This document shows positions 7,047-17,997 of a stretch of DNA of 64,000 nt, one piece after another. The first letter of the stretch is position 1. The number at the start of each line of letters is the position of its first letter. This DNA is from Lutibacter oricola. GTDB lineage: Bacteria > Bacteroidota > Bacteroidia > Flavobacteriales > Flavobacteriaceae. The stretch is from the NCBI RefSeq assembly GCF_900106565.1, contig NZ_FNNJ01000007.1, positions 108,526 through 172,525 of the forward strand. Reading direction: 5' to 3'. The translations under genes and the position numbers were made by a program. The notes beneath the pieces were generated by a model. It did not search any database. It worked only from the letters and a program-made list of their open reading frames with translations, and was not told the origin of the DNA.

Positions 7047-9785
7047 TTAAAAAGGTGTGTTCTCGTTATTAATAAATGGTACTTCTGGGTTTAAAATTTC
7101 TTTTACAATTCTAGAAAATTCAACCATAAATTCTTCAATTTTTTCTGAAGTAATATTATTCTCTTTTTTGTATTTACTGTTCGAGAAATTCATTTTTAAA
7201 AATCCCGAATTTAAATTTTTAAATGAAATTATTCCTGCTTCAAGTTGATTGGTAAAATTAAACTTTTTCTCGTTTGTAAATAAAAAGGAATACAACATTA
7301 CCTGCAAAGCTTTTGTATATTTATACTCGTCGCTTAACATAGAGAAATCCTGAATTCTTAAATCTTTCGCCTCTACTTTACCTGTTTTATAATCTATAAT
7401 TCTTGTAACTCCATTTAGCTCGTCAATTCTATCAATTTTTCCAACAATTTTAATAGGAAAATCAATTCCTTCAATAGTTACAACTGTAGAAAGTGAAGGT
7501 TCTAAATCAACAATTCTTAATTTATTATTTTGAAGTAACTCTTTTTCTTGTTTTAAAAATCGCTTGATATGACTTTTGCATACTTGAAAAATTAATTTGT
7601 TTTTACCCGTTTTTATGGAGCCTTTTCTGTAAAACTTATTAAAGTTTTTAAGCAATAAGGTATCTATTTGCTTGTGCATATTTTCAATGTCTTTTAAAAA
7701 AACTTCTTGCCCAATAAAAGGTTGATACATTTGGTCTAGAACCTCATGAATAACCGTACCCATTGTGTTTGCAGCAATAGTTTCTTCCACTTCATCTTCT
7801 TCTCTAATTTTTAAAATCTTTTGCTCATAAAATTTAACTGGATTATAAATATAATTTGCCAATGCTGAAGGTGAAATTCCGTTTGTAAAAACTTCTTTTA
7901 ACCTAGCTAATATAGCTTCTGTTTTTTCAATTTGCAGTAATGTGTTTTCTGTTGAATTAATTTTTGGTGTTAACGTTATTTGAGAAACTGTAGGGTTATT
8001 AATTTCTATTTTGGTTAAAAACCTACTTTTTTCTCCAGAACCATAACCATCAGTTTCTGTATTATAAATTAAAAATACATTTTTTGCTCGCTGAATTAAT
8101 CGTTGAAAATGGTACGAAAAAATAGCATCTTTTTCTTGGTACGTTGGCAAACCAAAAAACTTTTTAATATCAAAAGGTATAAATGATTGCTCTCCTTTTC
8201 CAGCAGGTAAAATGCCTTCGTTTAACGATGTTATAATTACATTTTCAAAATCTAACACACGCGTTTCTAACATACCCATTAATTGCAAACCTTGTAAAGG
8301 TTCACCTTGAAAAGAAAGTTTTTCGTTGCTTAATATTTGATTGTAAAACAACGACAATGTTTTTAGGTTTTTTATGTGATTATAAGTAGTGTTTAATGTT
8401 TTTAATTGCTGAAAAACCTGATAGAATCGGAATAAATACTCTTTTTCTACTTCTAAAAAGTGAGGCTTTAAAGCTAAAATTAATTCTAAACATTTTTCTA
8501 TAACTTTATCTATGTTTTGCGGAAACTCTAATAAATTTAATATGTAGCTAACCTCATCAGCTTCATTTTTATTTAAGAACGATTTTATACTTTCTACTGA
8601 AACAAAAATGTAGTTCTCTTTTTTAATTATAGTACATATTTTTTGAAATATCTCTCCATTATTTTTGTTTAAAAAAGAGTTATTCAACAAATTCAAAACA
8701 TCTTTATAATAAAATTCGTTTGTTGCTGTCTTTTCAAATTTAATCTGATTCAAATGCAACTTAAAAATTGATTCAAAAAGGTTAGCTACAGGTATTTCCT
8801 TTAACGGAAACCCCATAGTAATATTAACTGCATTGATTGAACTTGGTAAAGAATTTAGAGATAATGATAATAAATTTTCATCTGCCAAAACCAATGCCGT
8901 TTTGCTATAAGAATCTAATTTAGAAAGTAATTCTCCTGCATACTTAATTTGCGAAACACTTTTTGGAGCACCTATAATTTTAGTGTTTTGATTTGTAGTT
9001 TTATTAAAACTCCATAAAAACGGATGGTTTTTAAAATATGGCCACTCTTTTTTATACTTTCTTAAAAACACACCTGCTTCATTTGATTTTTGAAGCATAC
9101 TCTCATTAGCATCCCAATAAATGGATGCTAAGCCAGTATTAAGCATTTCTTGTATAATTTGCTCTTCTGCGTTATTTAAAGCGTTAAAACCCGCAAAAAC
9201 TATGTGATTATCACTTATTGTTTTTACATAACTATCTAAATTTGCAATGGCTTCTTTATATATTAAACCTTGATAGCCAAAATTATTACTTTTTAAACGT
9301 TGCTCTAACTTTTTGTAAAGTTCATGCAGATAATCAAAAAACTGTAGATAATTAACCGAAAGCTGACTTGGTTTTTTATCTTCGAACCAATTATTTAACC
9401 GTTTTAAATCACTTAAATTTGAAAAGAACTCATTCGAGTTTACTAAGTAATTATCAATTTCATTAAAGTCATGCAAAGCAATAATTGCCCATTGAGAAAA
9501 TGCCTCAAACGATTGTTGCTCTTTCTCCGGAACCACTTTTAAGTACACTGAGTAAAACTCGAACAACAGTTGCGTATTGTCTATTAGAGAAAATTCTGCA
9601 ATTTCCTGAATATAGTTTTCAATACTTATAATTTTAGGCAAAAAAGTATTGGTAGGCAATTTTAATATAACCTCTTCTTTTACAAAAACACACGATCTTT
9701 GACTCGGTAAAACAAAAATTAAGTTATCAATTTTTTGATTTTTACTTAAAACATCTTCAACAACACTAGTTATAAACGATTTCAT
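7047..9785 (-). CDS. AddB-like PD-(D/E)XK nuclease
   Basis: Probable subunit of an AddAB/RecBCD-type enzyme processing double-strand DNA ends. The 912-residue protein has an inactivated-helicase style N-terminus (LIFVLPSQRSCVF at about 22-34, in place of a Walker A loop) and a C-terminal RecB-type nuclease domain with IIDYKTGK at 796-803 (Asp798, Lys800 catalytic). Upstream YIYNPVKFYEQKILKI and a GTVIHEVLDQMY helix are typical of this nuclease domain. The probable helicase partner is at 14050-17208 on the same strand. It sits downstream of a terminator at 9813-9840, so it may have its own promoter. Confidence 0.88.
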   Translation of the reverse strand: MKSFITSVVEDVLSKNQKIDNLIFVLPSQRSCVFVKEEVILKLPTNTFLPKIISIENYIQEIAEFSLIDNTQLLFEFYSVYLKVVPEKEQQSFEAFSQWAIIALHDFNEIDNYLVNSNEFFSNLSDLKRLNNWFEDKKPSQLSVNYLQFFDYLHELYKKLEQRLKSNNFGYQGLIYKEAIANLDSYVKTISDNHIVFAGFNALNNAEEQIIQEMLNTGLASIYWDANESMLQKSNEAGVFLRKYKKEWPYFKNHPFLWSFNKTTNQNTKIIGAPKSVSQIKYAGELLSKLDSYSKTALVLADENLLSLSLNSLPSSINAVNITMGFPLKEIPVANLFESIFKLHLNQIKFEKTATNEFYYKDVLNLLNNSFLNKNNGEIFQKICTIIKKENYIFVSVESIKSFLNKNEADEVSYILNLLEFPQNIDKVIEKCLELILALKPHFLEVEKEYLFRFYQVFQQLKTLNTTYNHIKNLKTLSLFYNQILSNEKLSFQGEPLQGLQLMGMLETRVLDFENVIITSLNEGILPAGKGEQSFIPFDIKKFFGLPTYQEKDAIFSYHFQRLIQRAKNVFLIYNTETDGYGSGEKSRFLTKIEINNPTVSQITLTPKINSTENTLLQIEKTEAILARLKEVFTNGISPSALANYIYNPVKFYEQKILKIREEDEVEETIAANTMGTVIHEVLDQMYQPFIGQEVFLKDIENMHKQIDTLLLKNFNKFYRKGSIKTGKNKLIFQVCKSHIKRFLKQEKELLQNNKLRIVDLEPSLSTVVTIEGIDFPIKIVGKIDRIDELNGVTRIIDYKTGKVEAKDLRIQDFSMLSDEYKYTKALQVMLYSFLFTNEKKFNFTNQLEAGIISFKNLNSGFLKMNFSNSKYKKENNITSEKIEEFMVEFSRIVKEILNPEVPFINNENTPF

Positions 9786-9812
9786 ATAATTTTATTTCTT
9801 GTATAAAAGTAA

Positions 9813-9840
9813 AAAAGCCATTTCAATTGAAATGGCTTTT
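9813..9840 (-). terminator. Perfect 28-base palindromic terminator
   Basis: AAAAGCCATTTCAA followed directly by its complement: 14-base arms with no fixed loop. Both strands give a T-rich 3' side. It lies 26 bases beyond the stop of the first OmpA gene and 27 bases before the AddB-like start. Confidence 0.82.
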
Positions 9841-9866
9841 AAACAACTATTTTATTAGAAAATTAT

Positions 9867-11228
9867 TTAATCAATAATTTTAATTTCTACTCTTCTATTT
9901 GCTGCTCTACCTTCAGCAGTTTCGTTAGTTGCAATTGGCATAGATTCACCAAAGCCTTTTACGTTTAAATTTAATTGATTTACACCTCTAGTAACTAAAT
10001 AATTTAAAACTTTATTTACTCTTTTTCTTGATAGGTCTAAATTTGCTTCTTCTGCACCTTGACTATCTGTATGACCTTGAATTTGAAATTTTAAATCCTT
10101 ATAACCACTCATTAATTCAGCTATTTGATTTAAGTTACTTTCATATTGTTTATAAAAAACATCACTACCAGACTTAAACAAAATACTACTTGCAAGTTCT
10201 GTAAGTTTTTTCTCTAAATTTTTCTTTACGTTTACTTTTGGACAACCATTATTACTTAAAACACCTTTTTCAAATTTACATTTATCATACTTATCAACAA
10301 CTCCATCTCCATCTGTATCTAACTCAGGACAACCTTTATTAGATAAAGGCCCCGATTTAGTCGGACAAGCATCTCGTTGATCTATAATTCCATCTCCATC
10401 AGAATCTGGACAACCACCATGTTTAGCAATCCCTTTAATATAAACACATCTATCTTCTTTATCTGTAACTCCGTCACCATCGGCATCTGGACAACCTGCT
10501 AAACTTGCTAAACCAAAAACATTTGGACATTTATCTTCTGAATCTTGTATGCCATCATCATCACTATCTGGACAGCCATTAAACTCGGCCAAACCAAATA
10601 CTGATGGACACTTATCGTTTTTATCATATACACCATCATTATCTTCATCATACCCTCCAAACTTATATATTAAACTTGCAGAATGCTGAAAATGTCTATA
10701 ATTACTATCTCCAGTAAAATATTTTAATACTGTTTGAACTTTTGCTCCAAATTTATCTGTAAACCAAAGTTTTGCACCAGCACCTCCATTGTATGATATT
10801 GCGCTTTCAGAATTTTCATAATTAAACCCAAAACCTCCTAAAAGATAAGGATCAAACCAACCTGTTTCACCAATTATTTTATTTGCATCATATATTGCAT
10901 TTGCATCTATTGCAATATACTTATCAGATGCTATTGCTTTAACATACCTATTTTTGGTTATTTTATTAATGCTTCCTGAAAGTTCCACATTAAAACTTGG
11001 ACTTAAATAACGCGCCAAACTTAACTTTGATGGAGCTTTTATATAATTATAGTTTTTATAATCAAAAAACTTCCCTATATCTTTTTTGTTTGCAGAATAA
11101 TGATCTACTGCATTCACCCCAAAACCAATTAGCCAAGGGTTATCCTTATCCTGGCAATTTCCATTAAAAGAAAATACAGTAACAAATAAAAAAAGTAGGA
11201 TTTTAGAATGTAAATATTTAATTTTCAT
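9867..11228 (-). CDS. OmpA family protein with TSP3 repeats (paralog 1)
   Basis: Outer-membrane protein tethering the membrane to peptidoglycan. From the ATG at 11228 it has 453 residues: a signal peptide (about 1-26, ending FNGNCQ), an eight-strand-like barrel to about 200, five calcium-binding thrombospondin type 3 repeats (DSDDDGIQDSEDKCP and similar, ending at about 332), and an OmpA peptidoglycan-binding domain with GHTDSQGAEEANLDLSRKR and the terminal NRRVEIKIID. A GTG five codons upstream (11243) is a less likely start. Closely related to the neighbour at 11341-12720; the TSP3 spacing is the same. Confidence 0.92.
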   Translation of the reverse strand: MKIKYLHSKILLFLFVTVFSFNGNCQDKDNPWLIGFGVNAVDHYSANKKDIGKFFDYKNYNYIKAPSKLSLARYLSPSFNVELSGSINKITKNRYVKAIASDKYIAIDANAIYDANKIIGETGWFDPYLLGGFGFNYENSESAISYNGGAGAKLWFTDKFGAKVQTVLKYFTGDSNYRHFQHSASLIYKFGGYDEDNDGVYDKNDKCPSVFGLAEFNGCPDSDDDGIQDSEDKCPNVFGLASLAGCPDADGDGVTDKEDRCVYIKGIAKHGGCPDSDGDGIIDQRDACPTKSGPLSNKGCPELDTDGDGVVDKYDKCKFEKGVLSNNGCPKVNVKKNLEKKLTELASSILFKSGSDVFYKQYESNLNQIAELMSGYKDLKFQIQGHTDSQGAEEANLDLSRKRVNKVLNYLVTRGVNQLNLNVKGFGESMPIATNETAEGRAANRRVEIKIID

Positions 11229-11289
11229 AAGTTTAATTTTCACTAATTTAACTTGATATTATTAAAACACAAAAAAAAAGGCAAAAAAA

Positions 11290-11313
11290 AAGCCATTCAT
11301 TAATGAATGGCTT
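11290..11313 (-). terminator. Perfect palindromic terminator after OmpA paralog 2
   Basis: AAGCCATTCATT followed by its complement (24-base perfect palindrome). On the minus strand it continues into a run of eight T (11290-11283). It lies 27 bases after the OmpA stop. Confidence 0.88.
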
Positions 11314-11340
11314 CTTTTATTATTTAAAAGGCTAAATTAA

Positions 11341-12720
11341 TTAGTCAATTAATTTAATCTCAACTCTTCTGTTTTCCGCTCTACCAGATCTAGTTCTATT
11401 AGAAGCTATTGGCATATCTTCTCCAAAACCTTGAGCTGTTAAGTTAGCTGCAGAAACTCCTTTTGATACTAAGAAATCTTTAACTGCTGCTGCTCTAGAA
11501 TTAGATAACTCTAAGTTACGAGCTGCACTACCTACACTATCAGTATGACCTGAAATGTTAAATTTAGCAGTTGAGTATTTTTTAATAATAGAAGCTGCTT
11601 CAGATAATTTAGAAACTGTTTCTTCTTTGAAACTGTTTTTACCTGTATCGAAATAAACTGTTTTAAATAACTCAGTTAATTTAGCTACTTCACTTTTAGT
11701 GATTTCTGGACATCCTTTGTTTGAAGCAGGACCTGCAACTTTTGGACAGTCATCATCTTTATCTAAAACACCATCTTTATCAGCATCTGGCCAAGGACAA
11801 CCTTTGTTAGCTTTAGGACCAGCAACTTTAGGACAAGCATCTTTTGAATCAATTACACCGTCACCATCAGTATCAGGGCAACCGTTGTTAGCTTTAGTTC
11901 CTTTTACTTTAGGACAAGCATCTTTTGAATCAATAATTCCATCACCATCAGTATCAGGACAACCGTTTAAATCAGCTAAACCTGCTACGTTAGGACAAGC
12001 ATCTTTTGAGTCAATAATTCCATCATTATCAGAATCAGGACAACCATTGAATTCAGCTAATCCAAATACTTCTGGACAAGCATCATCTTTATCAAAGATT
12101 CCATCACCATCAGTATCAGTACCACCAAACTTAATTACTAATCCAGCAGAATGTTGGAAGTGTTGTTTAATGTTACTTTCGAAAGCATGCTTATAGTTAG
12201 TTTGAATGTTTAAACCAACATTTTCGTTAAACCAAATGTTTGCTCCAAGACCTCCATTTGCAGTACCAGTTCCCCAGTCGTCCATCCAAGTGTAACCTCC
12301 ACCAACATGTAAAAAAGGATCAAACCAAGCAGTTTCTCCAATTACATTGTTTAAGTCATACTTAAGTGCACCATCAACAGCAAAATAAGATAAGTCGCTA
12401 GCAACAACATCTCCAATTTTTTCAATTTTGTTTAAAGTTCCACCTACTTCAAAACTAAATCCATCAGTTAAATATCTACCAACAGATACTCTAGTAATTG
12501 CAGGAATAATATTATAATGATCATCAGCATTACCAAATTCATCAAACCATACTGTTGAATTTCCTGCTGGTGTAACCATTCCTTCAATGTTAGTAGGATA
12601 AAAATCTACTGCATTAACTCCAAAGCCAATTTGCCATGGATTGTTTTTGTCTTGTGCATTAACTTGGCTAAAACCAACAGTTAACAATACTGCCAAAAAG
12701 GCAACTTTTAAATGTTTCAT
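11341..12720 (-). CDS. OmpA family protein with TSP3 repeats (paralog 2)
   Basis: Outer-membrane, peptidoglycan-binding protein of 459 residues from the ATG at 12720 (an upstream GTG/ATG at 12768/12756 would extend into the leader and spoil the signal peptide [23 protein letters not shown]). Barrel to about 200, five TSP3 calcium-binding repeats ([15 protein letters not shown] type), then the OmpA domain with [21 protein letters not shown] and C-terminal [11 protein letters not shown] TAnnTTTG promoter lies at 12791-12798, giving a leader of about 65 bases, longer than for most genes here. Probably highly expressed: own promoter and strong terminator. Confidence 0.94.
   Translation of the reverse strand: MKHLKVAFLAVLLTVGFSQVNAQDKNNPWQIGFGVNAVDFYPTNIEGMVTPAGNSTVWFDEFGNADDHYNIIPAITRVSVGRYLTDGFSFEVGGTLNKIEKIGDVVASDLSYFAVDGALKYDLNNVIGETAWFDPFLHVGGGYTWMDDWGTGTANGGLGANIWFNENVGLNIQTNYKHAFESNIKQHFQHSAGLVIKFGGTDTDGDGIFDKDDACPEVFGLAEFNGCPDSDNDGIIDSKDACPNVAGLADLNGCPDTDGDGIIDSKDACPKVKGTKANNGCPDTDGDGVIDSKDACPKVAGPKANKGCPWPDADKDGVLDKDDDCPKVAGPASNKGCPEITKSEVAKLTELFKTVYFDTGKNSFKEETVSKLSEAASIIKKYSTAKFNISGHTDSVGSAARNLELSNSRAAAVKDFLVSKGVSAANLTAQGFGEDMPIASNRTRSGRAENRRVEIKLID
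11704..12122 (-). repeat. TSP3 tandem array, 81-base period
   Basis: The marker GGACAAGC recurs at 11831, 11912, 11993 and 12074, exactly 81 bases (27 codons) apart. Adjacent units share long stretches of identical DNA, so the array looks homogenised. Each unit codes one calcium-binding Asp-rich motif plus two cysteines. Confidence 0.85.
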
Positions 12721-12790
12721 TTTTAAAAATTTAAATTTAATGTTCTCAATATTCATAACTTTAACCAATCTTTATGGCTAAACTTAATAG

Positions 12791-12798
12791 CAAAAATA
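12791..12798 (-). promoter_or_regulatory. -7 promoter element TATTTTTG, OmpA paralog 2
   Basis: TAnnTTTG consensus on the minus strand, about 70 bases before the ATG at 12720. It lies in the gap to kbl, so the OmpA gene has its own promoter. Confidence 0.6.
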
Positions 12799-12827
12799 CA
12801 AAATTATCTTAAATATCATTGTTTTTT

Positions 12828-14021
12828 CTATAGTACTTTCAATTTTTTTCCAATTTTTACAAATGCTTTAATAGCTTTATCTAAATGCTCTTTTTCGTGA
12901 GCTGCTGATAATTGCACTCTTATTCTAGCTTTGTTTTTAGGAACAACAGGAAAAAAGAAACCTACAACATATATACCTTCCTCTAACAATAATGCAGACA
13001 TATCTTGAGATAATTTAGCATTATACAACATAATAGGTACAATGGCTGAGTCTCCTTTAACTATATCAAAACCTGCATCAATCATTCCTTTTTTAAAGTA
13101 ATTTGTATTCCATTCCAACTTATCACGTAATGCAGTACTTTCAGAAATTAAATCAAACACTTTTAATGAAGCTCCTACAATTGCTGGCGCTAATGAATTT
13201 GAAAATAAATACGGCCTAGATTTTTGTCGTAACATTTCAATAATTTCCTTTTTACCAGTAGTATAACCACCCATAGCTCCACCTAGAGCCTTTCCTAAAG
13301 TTCCTGTAACTATATCTACACGTCCCATAACTTTTTTCAACTCCAATGTTCCTCTACCTGTTTTTCCAATAAATCCAGCTGCATGACATTCATCAACCAT
13401 AACCATTGCATCATATTTATCTGCTAAATCACAAATTTTATCTAAACTAGCTACTACACCATCCATAGAAAATACACCGTCTGTAACTATAATTTTAAAT
13501 CTATGGTTTTGTTTGTTCGCTGCAATTAATTGTTCTTCTAGAGAAACCATGTCATTATTATCGTACCTATACCTAGCTGCTTTGCATAAGCGCACACCAT
13601 CAATAATGGAAGCATGATTTAAAGAGTCTGAAATAATTGCATCTTCTGCATTTAATAATGGCTCAAAAACACCTCCGTTTGCATCAAAAGCTGCAGCATA
13701 TAATATGGTATCTTCTGTCTGGTAAAAATCTGCAATTTTTTGTTCTAATTGCTTATGAATATCTTGAGTTCCGCAAATAAAACGAACAGACGACATTCCA
13801 AAACCATGCGTATCCATAGTTTGTTTTGCCGCTTTAATTACTTCTGCATTGTTAGACAAACCAAGGTAATTATTTGCACAAAAGTTAATTACTTCTTCTC
13901 CTGTATTAATTTTTATAACCGCATCTTGTGATGATGTTATAATTCGTTCTTTTTTATATAAGCCAGCCTCTTTTATTTCATTTAATTCAGCCTGCAATTT
14001 TTCTTTTATTGATGAATACAT
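12828..14021 (-). CDS. kbl: Glycine C-acetyltransferase (KBL)
   Basis: PLP enzyme of the alpha-oxoamine synthase family: cleaves 2-amino-3-oxobutyrate with CoA to glycine and acetyl-CoA in threonine breakdown. The 397-residue length equals that of the family. Visible residues are the PLP lysine Lys244 in [17 protein letters not shown] at 210-217 and NYLGL at 51-55. Threonine dehydrogenase is not adjacent. Other family members (serine palmitoyltransferase, BioF) are less likely given the length and motif spacing. It begins 28 bases after the AddA-like gene, with a promoter motif over that gene's stop codon. Confidence 0.94.
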   Translation of the reverse strand: MYSSIKEKLQAELNEIKEAGLYKKERIITSSQDAVIKINTGEEVINFCANNYLGLSNNAEVIKAAKQTMDTHGFGMSSVRFICGTQDIHKQLEQKIADFYQTEDTILYAAAFDANGGVFEPLLNAEDAIISDSLNHASIIDGVRLCKAARYRYDNNDMVSLEEQLIAANKQNHRFKIIVTDGVFSMDGVVASLDKICDLADKYDAMVMVDECHAAGFIGKTGRGTLELKKVMGRVDIVTGTLGKALGGAMGGYTTGKKEIIEMLRQKSRPYLFSNSLAPAIVGASLKVFDLISESTALRDKLEWNTNYFKKGMIDAGFDIVKGDSAIVPIMLYNAKLSQDMSALLLEEGIYVVGFFFPVVPKNKARIRVQLSAAHEKEHLDKAIKAFVKIGKKLKVL

Positions 14022-14044
14022 AATTTTAGGTGTTAAATTCGATT

Positions 14045-14052
14045 CAAATTTA
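14045..14052 (-). promoter_or_regulatory. -7 promoter element TAAATTTG of kbl
   Basis: TAnnTTTG on the minus strand; its first bases are the stop codon of the AddA-like gene. The kbl ATG is 24 bases downstream. Confidence 0.5.
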
Positions 14053-17000
14053 CAATTCTTTAATAATTATTTCATTATTTATGTAAATCAATATTTTTTT
14101 ATCAATTACAAACCCCATGTTTTTTAACACTTGAGCGTAATAATTAACTTGTTGTTCGTGCTTAGATTCTGGTTTTCCTGTTTTATAATCAATAACTGTT
14201 GTTTTATTTTTTATAACAACCACTCTATCCGGTACTACAATTTCATTTTTATCTGTAAATATTGATTTTTCAGCATATACAGTATTATTATCTTGAAAAT
14301 AAACACTCAATTTTGGATGAGAAACTACATTAATTAATACTCTTTCTATTTCAACAAATTCTTTTTTATTAATTGTTCCTTCAAACAAATATTTATTTAT
14401 TACACCTTTAATATTTTCTTCAACATTTATTTTAGATAGCATTTCGTGTATTAAATTACCATAATCTATTGCGTCTCCTTGATCTGTTTCCCATAAAACA
14501 GAAGAGCTTGCTACTACCGAAATATTAACACTATCCCAAGAATTGCTAATAATAGATTCTGGCACAATAGCATTACCTTCTTCTTTTTTGGAAGGAATTA
14601 TTTTTTGAGGGTTTCCAAATGAATATTCCAATTCATCATCATTATAAACACCAATCTTATTTAAATAATCTACAAATAGGTTTGAAGTATAATTTAACGA
14701 ATCTTGAGATTTCATTTTTTCTGTAACCACATACAATTGCTCAACTGCACGAGTTAAAGCAACATATAAAAGATTAAAATTATCTAACTCTAACTCTTCT
14801 CTTCTTTTATTAAATAAGGCTTCACCAACCTTACCTGTAAAGTTTAATTTTTTATTATAGTTTACTAAAACCGATTTTAATTTAGATTCATCTTCCAAAG
14901 GAAACCACACTTTAGGATCAATTTGCCGATATATTTCCATATTATACGGAAATATAACTACAGGAAATTCTAGGCCCTTTGCTTTATGAATGGTCATAAT
15001 TCTAACCGCAGATTTAGACTCTGGAGCTACAATACTTAAGCTATCTTTTTTCTGCTCCCAATACTCTAGAAAATTTAATATAGATGCTTGTTTTTTTTGT
15101 TGAAATTCAAAAACTACATCTAAAAAAAATTGAATATAAGCATCGGCTTTTTCTAATAAATTAAAACTTCTAATTAAATATTCTACAGCAGCATACAGTG
15201 GTTGCTGAATAAATAAAGCGTTATTAAATATAATATTATAGTGCTCCAATGCTTTAAAAAACTCTTCATTTTCTAAATGAACCAACTTATCGAAAAATAT
15301 GTGCTTTGACTCTTCAATATTTAAATATTCAAACAAAAAGTAAAGTAGCTTAATTTTAAGCTCTTTATTTTGCGGGTTTTGAATAACCTCTATAGTGTTA
15401 ATTAAAAAATTAACAATAGAATTATTCCTAAGTAAAAGAGTTTCCGAAGAAATAATTTCCACTCCGTTACTCGATAAATAATTTGCAACCTCAACACCTT
15501 GTTTTCTAGTTCTAACTAAAACACAAACATCGTTTTTTTCAAAACCTGTATCTAAATTTTCAATTATTGAATACACTTTTTTAGCATATACCAAATCTCG
15601 TTCATCATCATCTTTTTCTTTTTCAACAAAAGAAATTTGCACAAAACCACCTTTGTTTTTATTTAATTTTTGAGCATTACCTTGATTATATAAATTACTA
15701 TAACTGGCATTACCAAGAAACTTAGACAAGTGTGTAAAAAACCCATTATTAAACTCAATAACCTCAGAACAACTGCGATAGTTAAACTCTAAATTCTGAA
15801 GTGATTTATGTATAAAGAAAGGGTTGTTTTCTTTATTATTTTCTTCAGAAGAAAGAGAAATAAACTGTTCGGCTTTACCTCCACGCCATCTGTAAATTGA
15901 TTGTTTAGCATCACCTACCAACATTAATTTACCCGATTCGCCTAACTCGTTTTCTCCAGAAATTGCATTGCTAATAAGTGGTATTAAATTTTGCCATTGC
16001 AATTCTGATGTGTCTTGCATTTCATCTATAAAATAATACCTAAATTTTTCTCCAATTCGCTCGTAAATAAAAGGTGCTGGTTCATTTTTTATAGTATCGC
16101 TAATAATTTTATTAAATTCAGCATTTAACAATATATTATTTTCAGTTTTTATTTCTTGTAATGAGTTGTTTATATAACTAAGCACAGCCAAAGGCAACAA
16201 ACCGTCAATAACCAAACCATTAAAAACATATTGACCAAACTTTTGCTCGTACAATTCTTTTGAATCATAATACAATTGCCTTAAATCATTTGTAATAGAC
16301 TCAATAATTCCTTTTGTTGAAGCATCGCATTTTGCTGTATAAAAATTCTTTTCAGCTTCAATAGACTTGTTTAATCTACCTTCAAACTTTATATCATCAA
16401 CTTTAACCAGTTTAATTTTGGTGAGTTTTATTAAAAATTTTGGCAAATCGGAATATGAAAATTGATTGTGTTGCAAACCATTGTCTTCAATAAGTTTTAA
16501 TCCTTTTTCTCCAAGTTTAATAAACTCAGTTTCAATTAATTTATTTTTTTTCTGAAGGTCAAACTTTAAGGTTTCTAATTCAGAAATTGAAATGTTTTTA
16601 AACTGCTCTAACTGTTTTGTATTGCTTTCATTTAAAATAATTTTTGCAAAAGACTTTAAATCGTTCGAAATATCCCAAGCTTTATCATTTTCTAATTTTT
16701 GAACAGCATAGTTTACCAAGAGTTTGGTTAACTCTTTATTTTCTCCAATTTTTGAAATTACTACATCTACCGCTTCGTTTAATAGCGACTGAGCATCTAA
16801 CTCTACATCTGCATTTACAGGTAAATTTAAATCGTAAGCAAAAGTTCTAATTAACTTATAGGTAAAACTATCTATTGTAGTAATATTAAAAGCTGAATAA
16901 TTTTGAAGTATTGAGCTTAAAACTATTTTAGCTCTATTAAAAATCGCTTCCTCGTCTAATTTTAGTTCTTCACATAAAATAGCAAGCATATCAGATTTTT

Positions 17001-17208
17001 CTTCTTTAGAAAAACCATCTAAGTTTTCTATAACCCTTTCTTTCATTTCACCAGCAGCTTTATTTGTAAAAGTAACTGCTAATATTTGCTGAAATTTATA
17101 CGGATTTGTGCTACTTAAAACAATTTTAAGGTACTCTTTAACTAATGTAAAGGTTTTTCCGCTACCTGCAGAGGCGTTATAAACTTGAAAATTTGTTGAG
17201 TGTTGCAT
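14050..17208 (-). CDS. AddA/RecB-like UvrD helicase-nuclease
   Basis: ATP-dependent helicase fused to a nuclease, the motor partner of an AddAB/RecBCD-type DNA end-processing enzyme. The 1052 residues carry Walker [13 protein letters not shown] at 11-22, the SF1 motif [16 protein letters not shown], Walker [14 protein letters not shown], motif [16 protein letters not shown], motif [16 protein letters not shown] and [15 protein letters not shown]. The C-terminal nuclease has IDYKTGK with Asp1007 and Lys1009, unusually near the end: only 40 residues follow the motif. The AddB-like gene at 7047-9785 is probably the partner although three genes lie between. Confidence 0.92.
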   Translation of the reverse strand: MQHSTNFQVYNASAGSGKTFTLVKEYLKIVLSSTNPYKFQQILAVTFTNKAAGEMKERVIENLDGFSKEEKSDMLAILCEELKLDEEAIFNRAKIVLSSILQNYSAFNITTIDSFTYKLIRTFAYDLNLPVNADVELDAQSLLNEAVDVVISKIGENKELTKLLVNYAVQKLENDKAWDISNDLKSFAKIILNESNTKQLEQFKNISISELETLKFDLQKKNKLIETEFIKLGEKGLKLIEDNGLQHNQFSYSDLPKFLIKLTKIKLVKVDDIKFEGRLNKSIEAEKNFYTAKCDASTKGIIESITNDLRQLYYDSKELYEQKFGQYVFNGLVIDGLLPLAVLSYINNSLQEIKTENNILLNAEFNKIISDTIKNEPAPFIYERIGEKFRYYFIDEMQDTSELQWQNLIPLISNAISGENELGESGKLMLVGDAKQSIYRWRGGKAEQFISLSSEENNKENNPFFIHKSLQNLEFNYRSCSEVIEFNNGFFTHLSKFLGNASYSNLYNQGNAQKLNKNKGGFVQISFVEKEKDDDERDLVYAKKVYSIIENLDTGFEKNDVCVLVRTRKQGVEVANYLSSNGVEIISSETLLLRNNSIVNFLINTIEVIQNPQNKELKIKLLYFLFEYLNIEESKHIFFDKLVHLENEEFFKALEHYNIIFNNALFIQQPLYAAVEYLIRSFNLLEKADAYIQFFLDVVFEFQQKKQASILNFLEYWEQKKDSLSIVAPESKSAVRIMTIHKAKGLEFPVVIFPYNMEIYRQIDPKVWFPLEDESKLKSVLVNYNKKLNFTGKVGEALFNKRREELELDNFNLLYVALTRAVEQLYVVTEKMKSQDSLNYTSNLFVDYLNKIGVYNDDELEYSFGNPQKIIPSKKEEGNAIVPESIISNSWDSVNISVVASSSVLWETDQGDAIDYGNLIHEMLSKINVEENIKGVINKYLFEGTINKKEFVEIERVLINVVSHPKLSVYFQDNNTVYAEKSIFTDKNEIVVPDRVVVIKNKTTVIDYKTGKPESKHEQQVNYYAQVLKNMGFVIDKKILIYINNEIIIKEL

Positions 17209-17242
17209 TCATAGAATTTAGAATGCAAGTTAACAATAAAGT

Positions 17243-17869
17243 CTAGAAATTTTTATTCCAATTAAATCTTTTTCTTGAATTTATCTTAAAAATAACACCC
17301 GCACTATGTTGAAAAAAATCGTTAGCATTTAATTTAAGGTGGTGATTGTAATCTGATTGAAAATTAAGTCCAACAGTATCTGAAATCCATATATTAAATC
17401 CATACCCAGCAGATAGGCTAACTGCAGAATTTTTTCCTATACTAGAATACCCCATACCTCCTAGAATAAACGGATCAAACCATTTTGTTTCTCCAAAGAT
17501 ATAATTTAAATCATATTTTAATTTGGTATCAATAGTAAAAAAATCATTATCAATTTCAGGAAGACTTGACGAATAAGCATATCCTTTTTTAATTTTATTA
17601 GAGGATGCTGCAAGCTGTATAGAAAAACCCTTCTTTAAATGCCTACCCGCAAAAACCCTAAAAAAGGCACCATTCATATTTAAATCTTCAATACTACCAT
17701 TTAAATAATCTTCTAACACACCTTTTAAAGTACTTGGTGTTCTAATATCTACAATATTAAAACCTCCTCCAATTACCCATTTGTTGTCTTCATTTTGAGC
17801 ATATAAAATGTTACAGCACAAATGCAGACAACAAAACACTAACAGTAGTTGTTTTAATTTATAATTCAT
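17243..17869 (-). CDS. OmpA-type barrel-only outer-membrane protein
   Basis: The 208 residues have a signal peptide (about 1-24, ending LYAQ) and a barrel closely parallel to the N-terminal barrels of the two OmpA paralogs downstream: NKWVIGGGFNIVDI, LKYDLNYIFGETKWFDPF and DFFQHSAGVIFKIN align with [32 protein letters not shown] and [14 protein letters not shown]. It then stops with a short basic tail instead of TSP3 repeats and an OmpA domain. It is either a truncated paralog or a genuine barrel-only form; no remnant of the missing domains follows. Confidence 0.82.
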   Translation of the reverse strand: MNYKLKQLLLVFCCLHLCCNILYAQNEDNKWVIGGGFNIVDIRTPSTLKGVLEDYLNGSIEDLNMNGAFFRVFAGRHLKKGFSIQLAASSNKIKKGYAYSSSLPEIDNDFFTIDTKLKYDLNYIFGETKWFDPFILGGMGYSSIGKNSAVSLSAGYGFNIWISDTVGLNFQSDYNHHLKLNANDFFQHSAGVIFKINSRKRFNWNKNF

Positions 17870-17997
17870 TTCAATTTAGGTTTTAAACAAATATTACCTA
17901 CTCAACCAATACCTTTAAGACTTAAAAAACAAATATGAGAAATTGTAATTTTTAATATCCTAAAATTATAAAACGTAAACTACTGATAAATATTATG

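Noticed and set aside
11699..12196. Long open frame on the plus strand opposite the TSP3 repeats
   Set aside because: It is a shadow of the repetitive OmpA coding strand: repeats of 81 bases (a multiple of three) keep any frame open.
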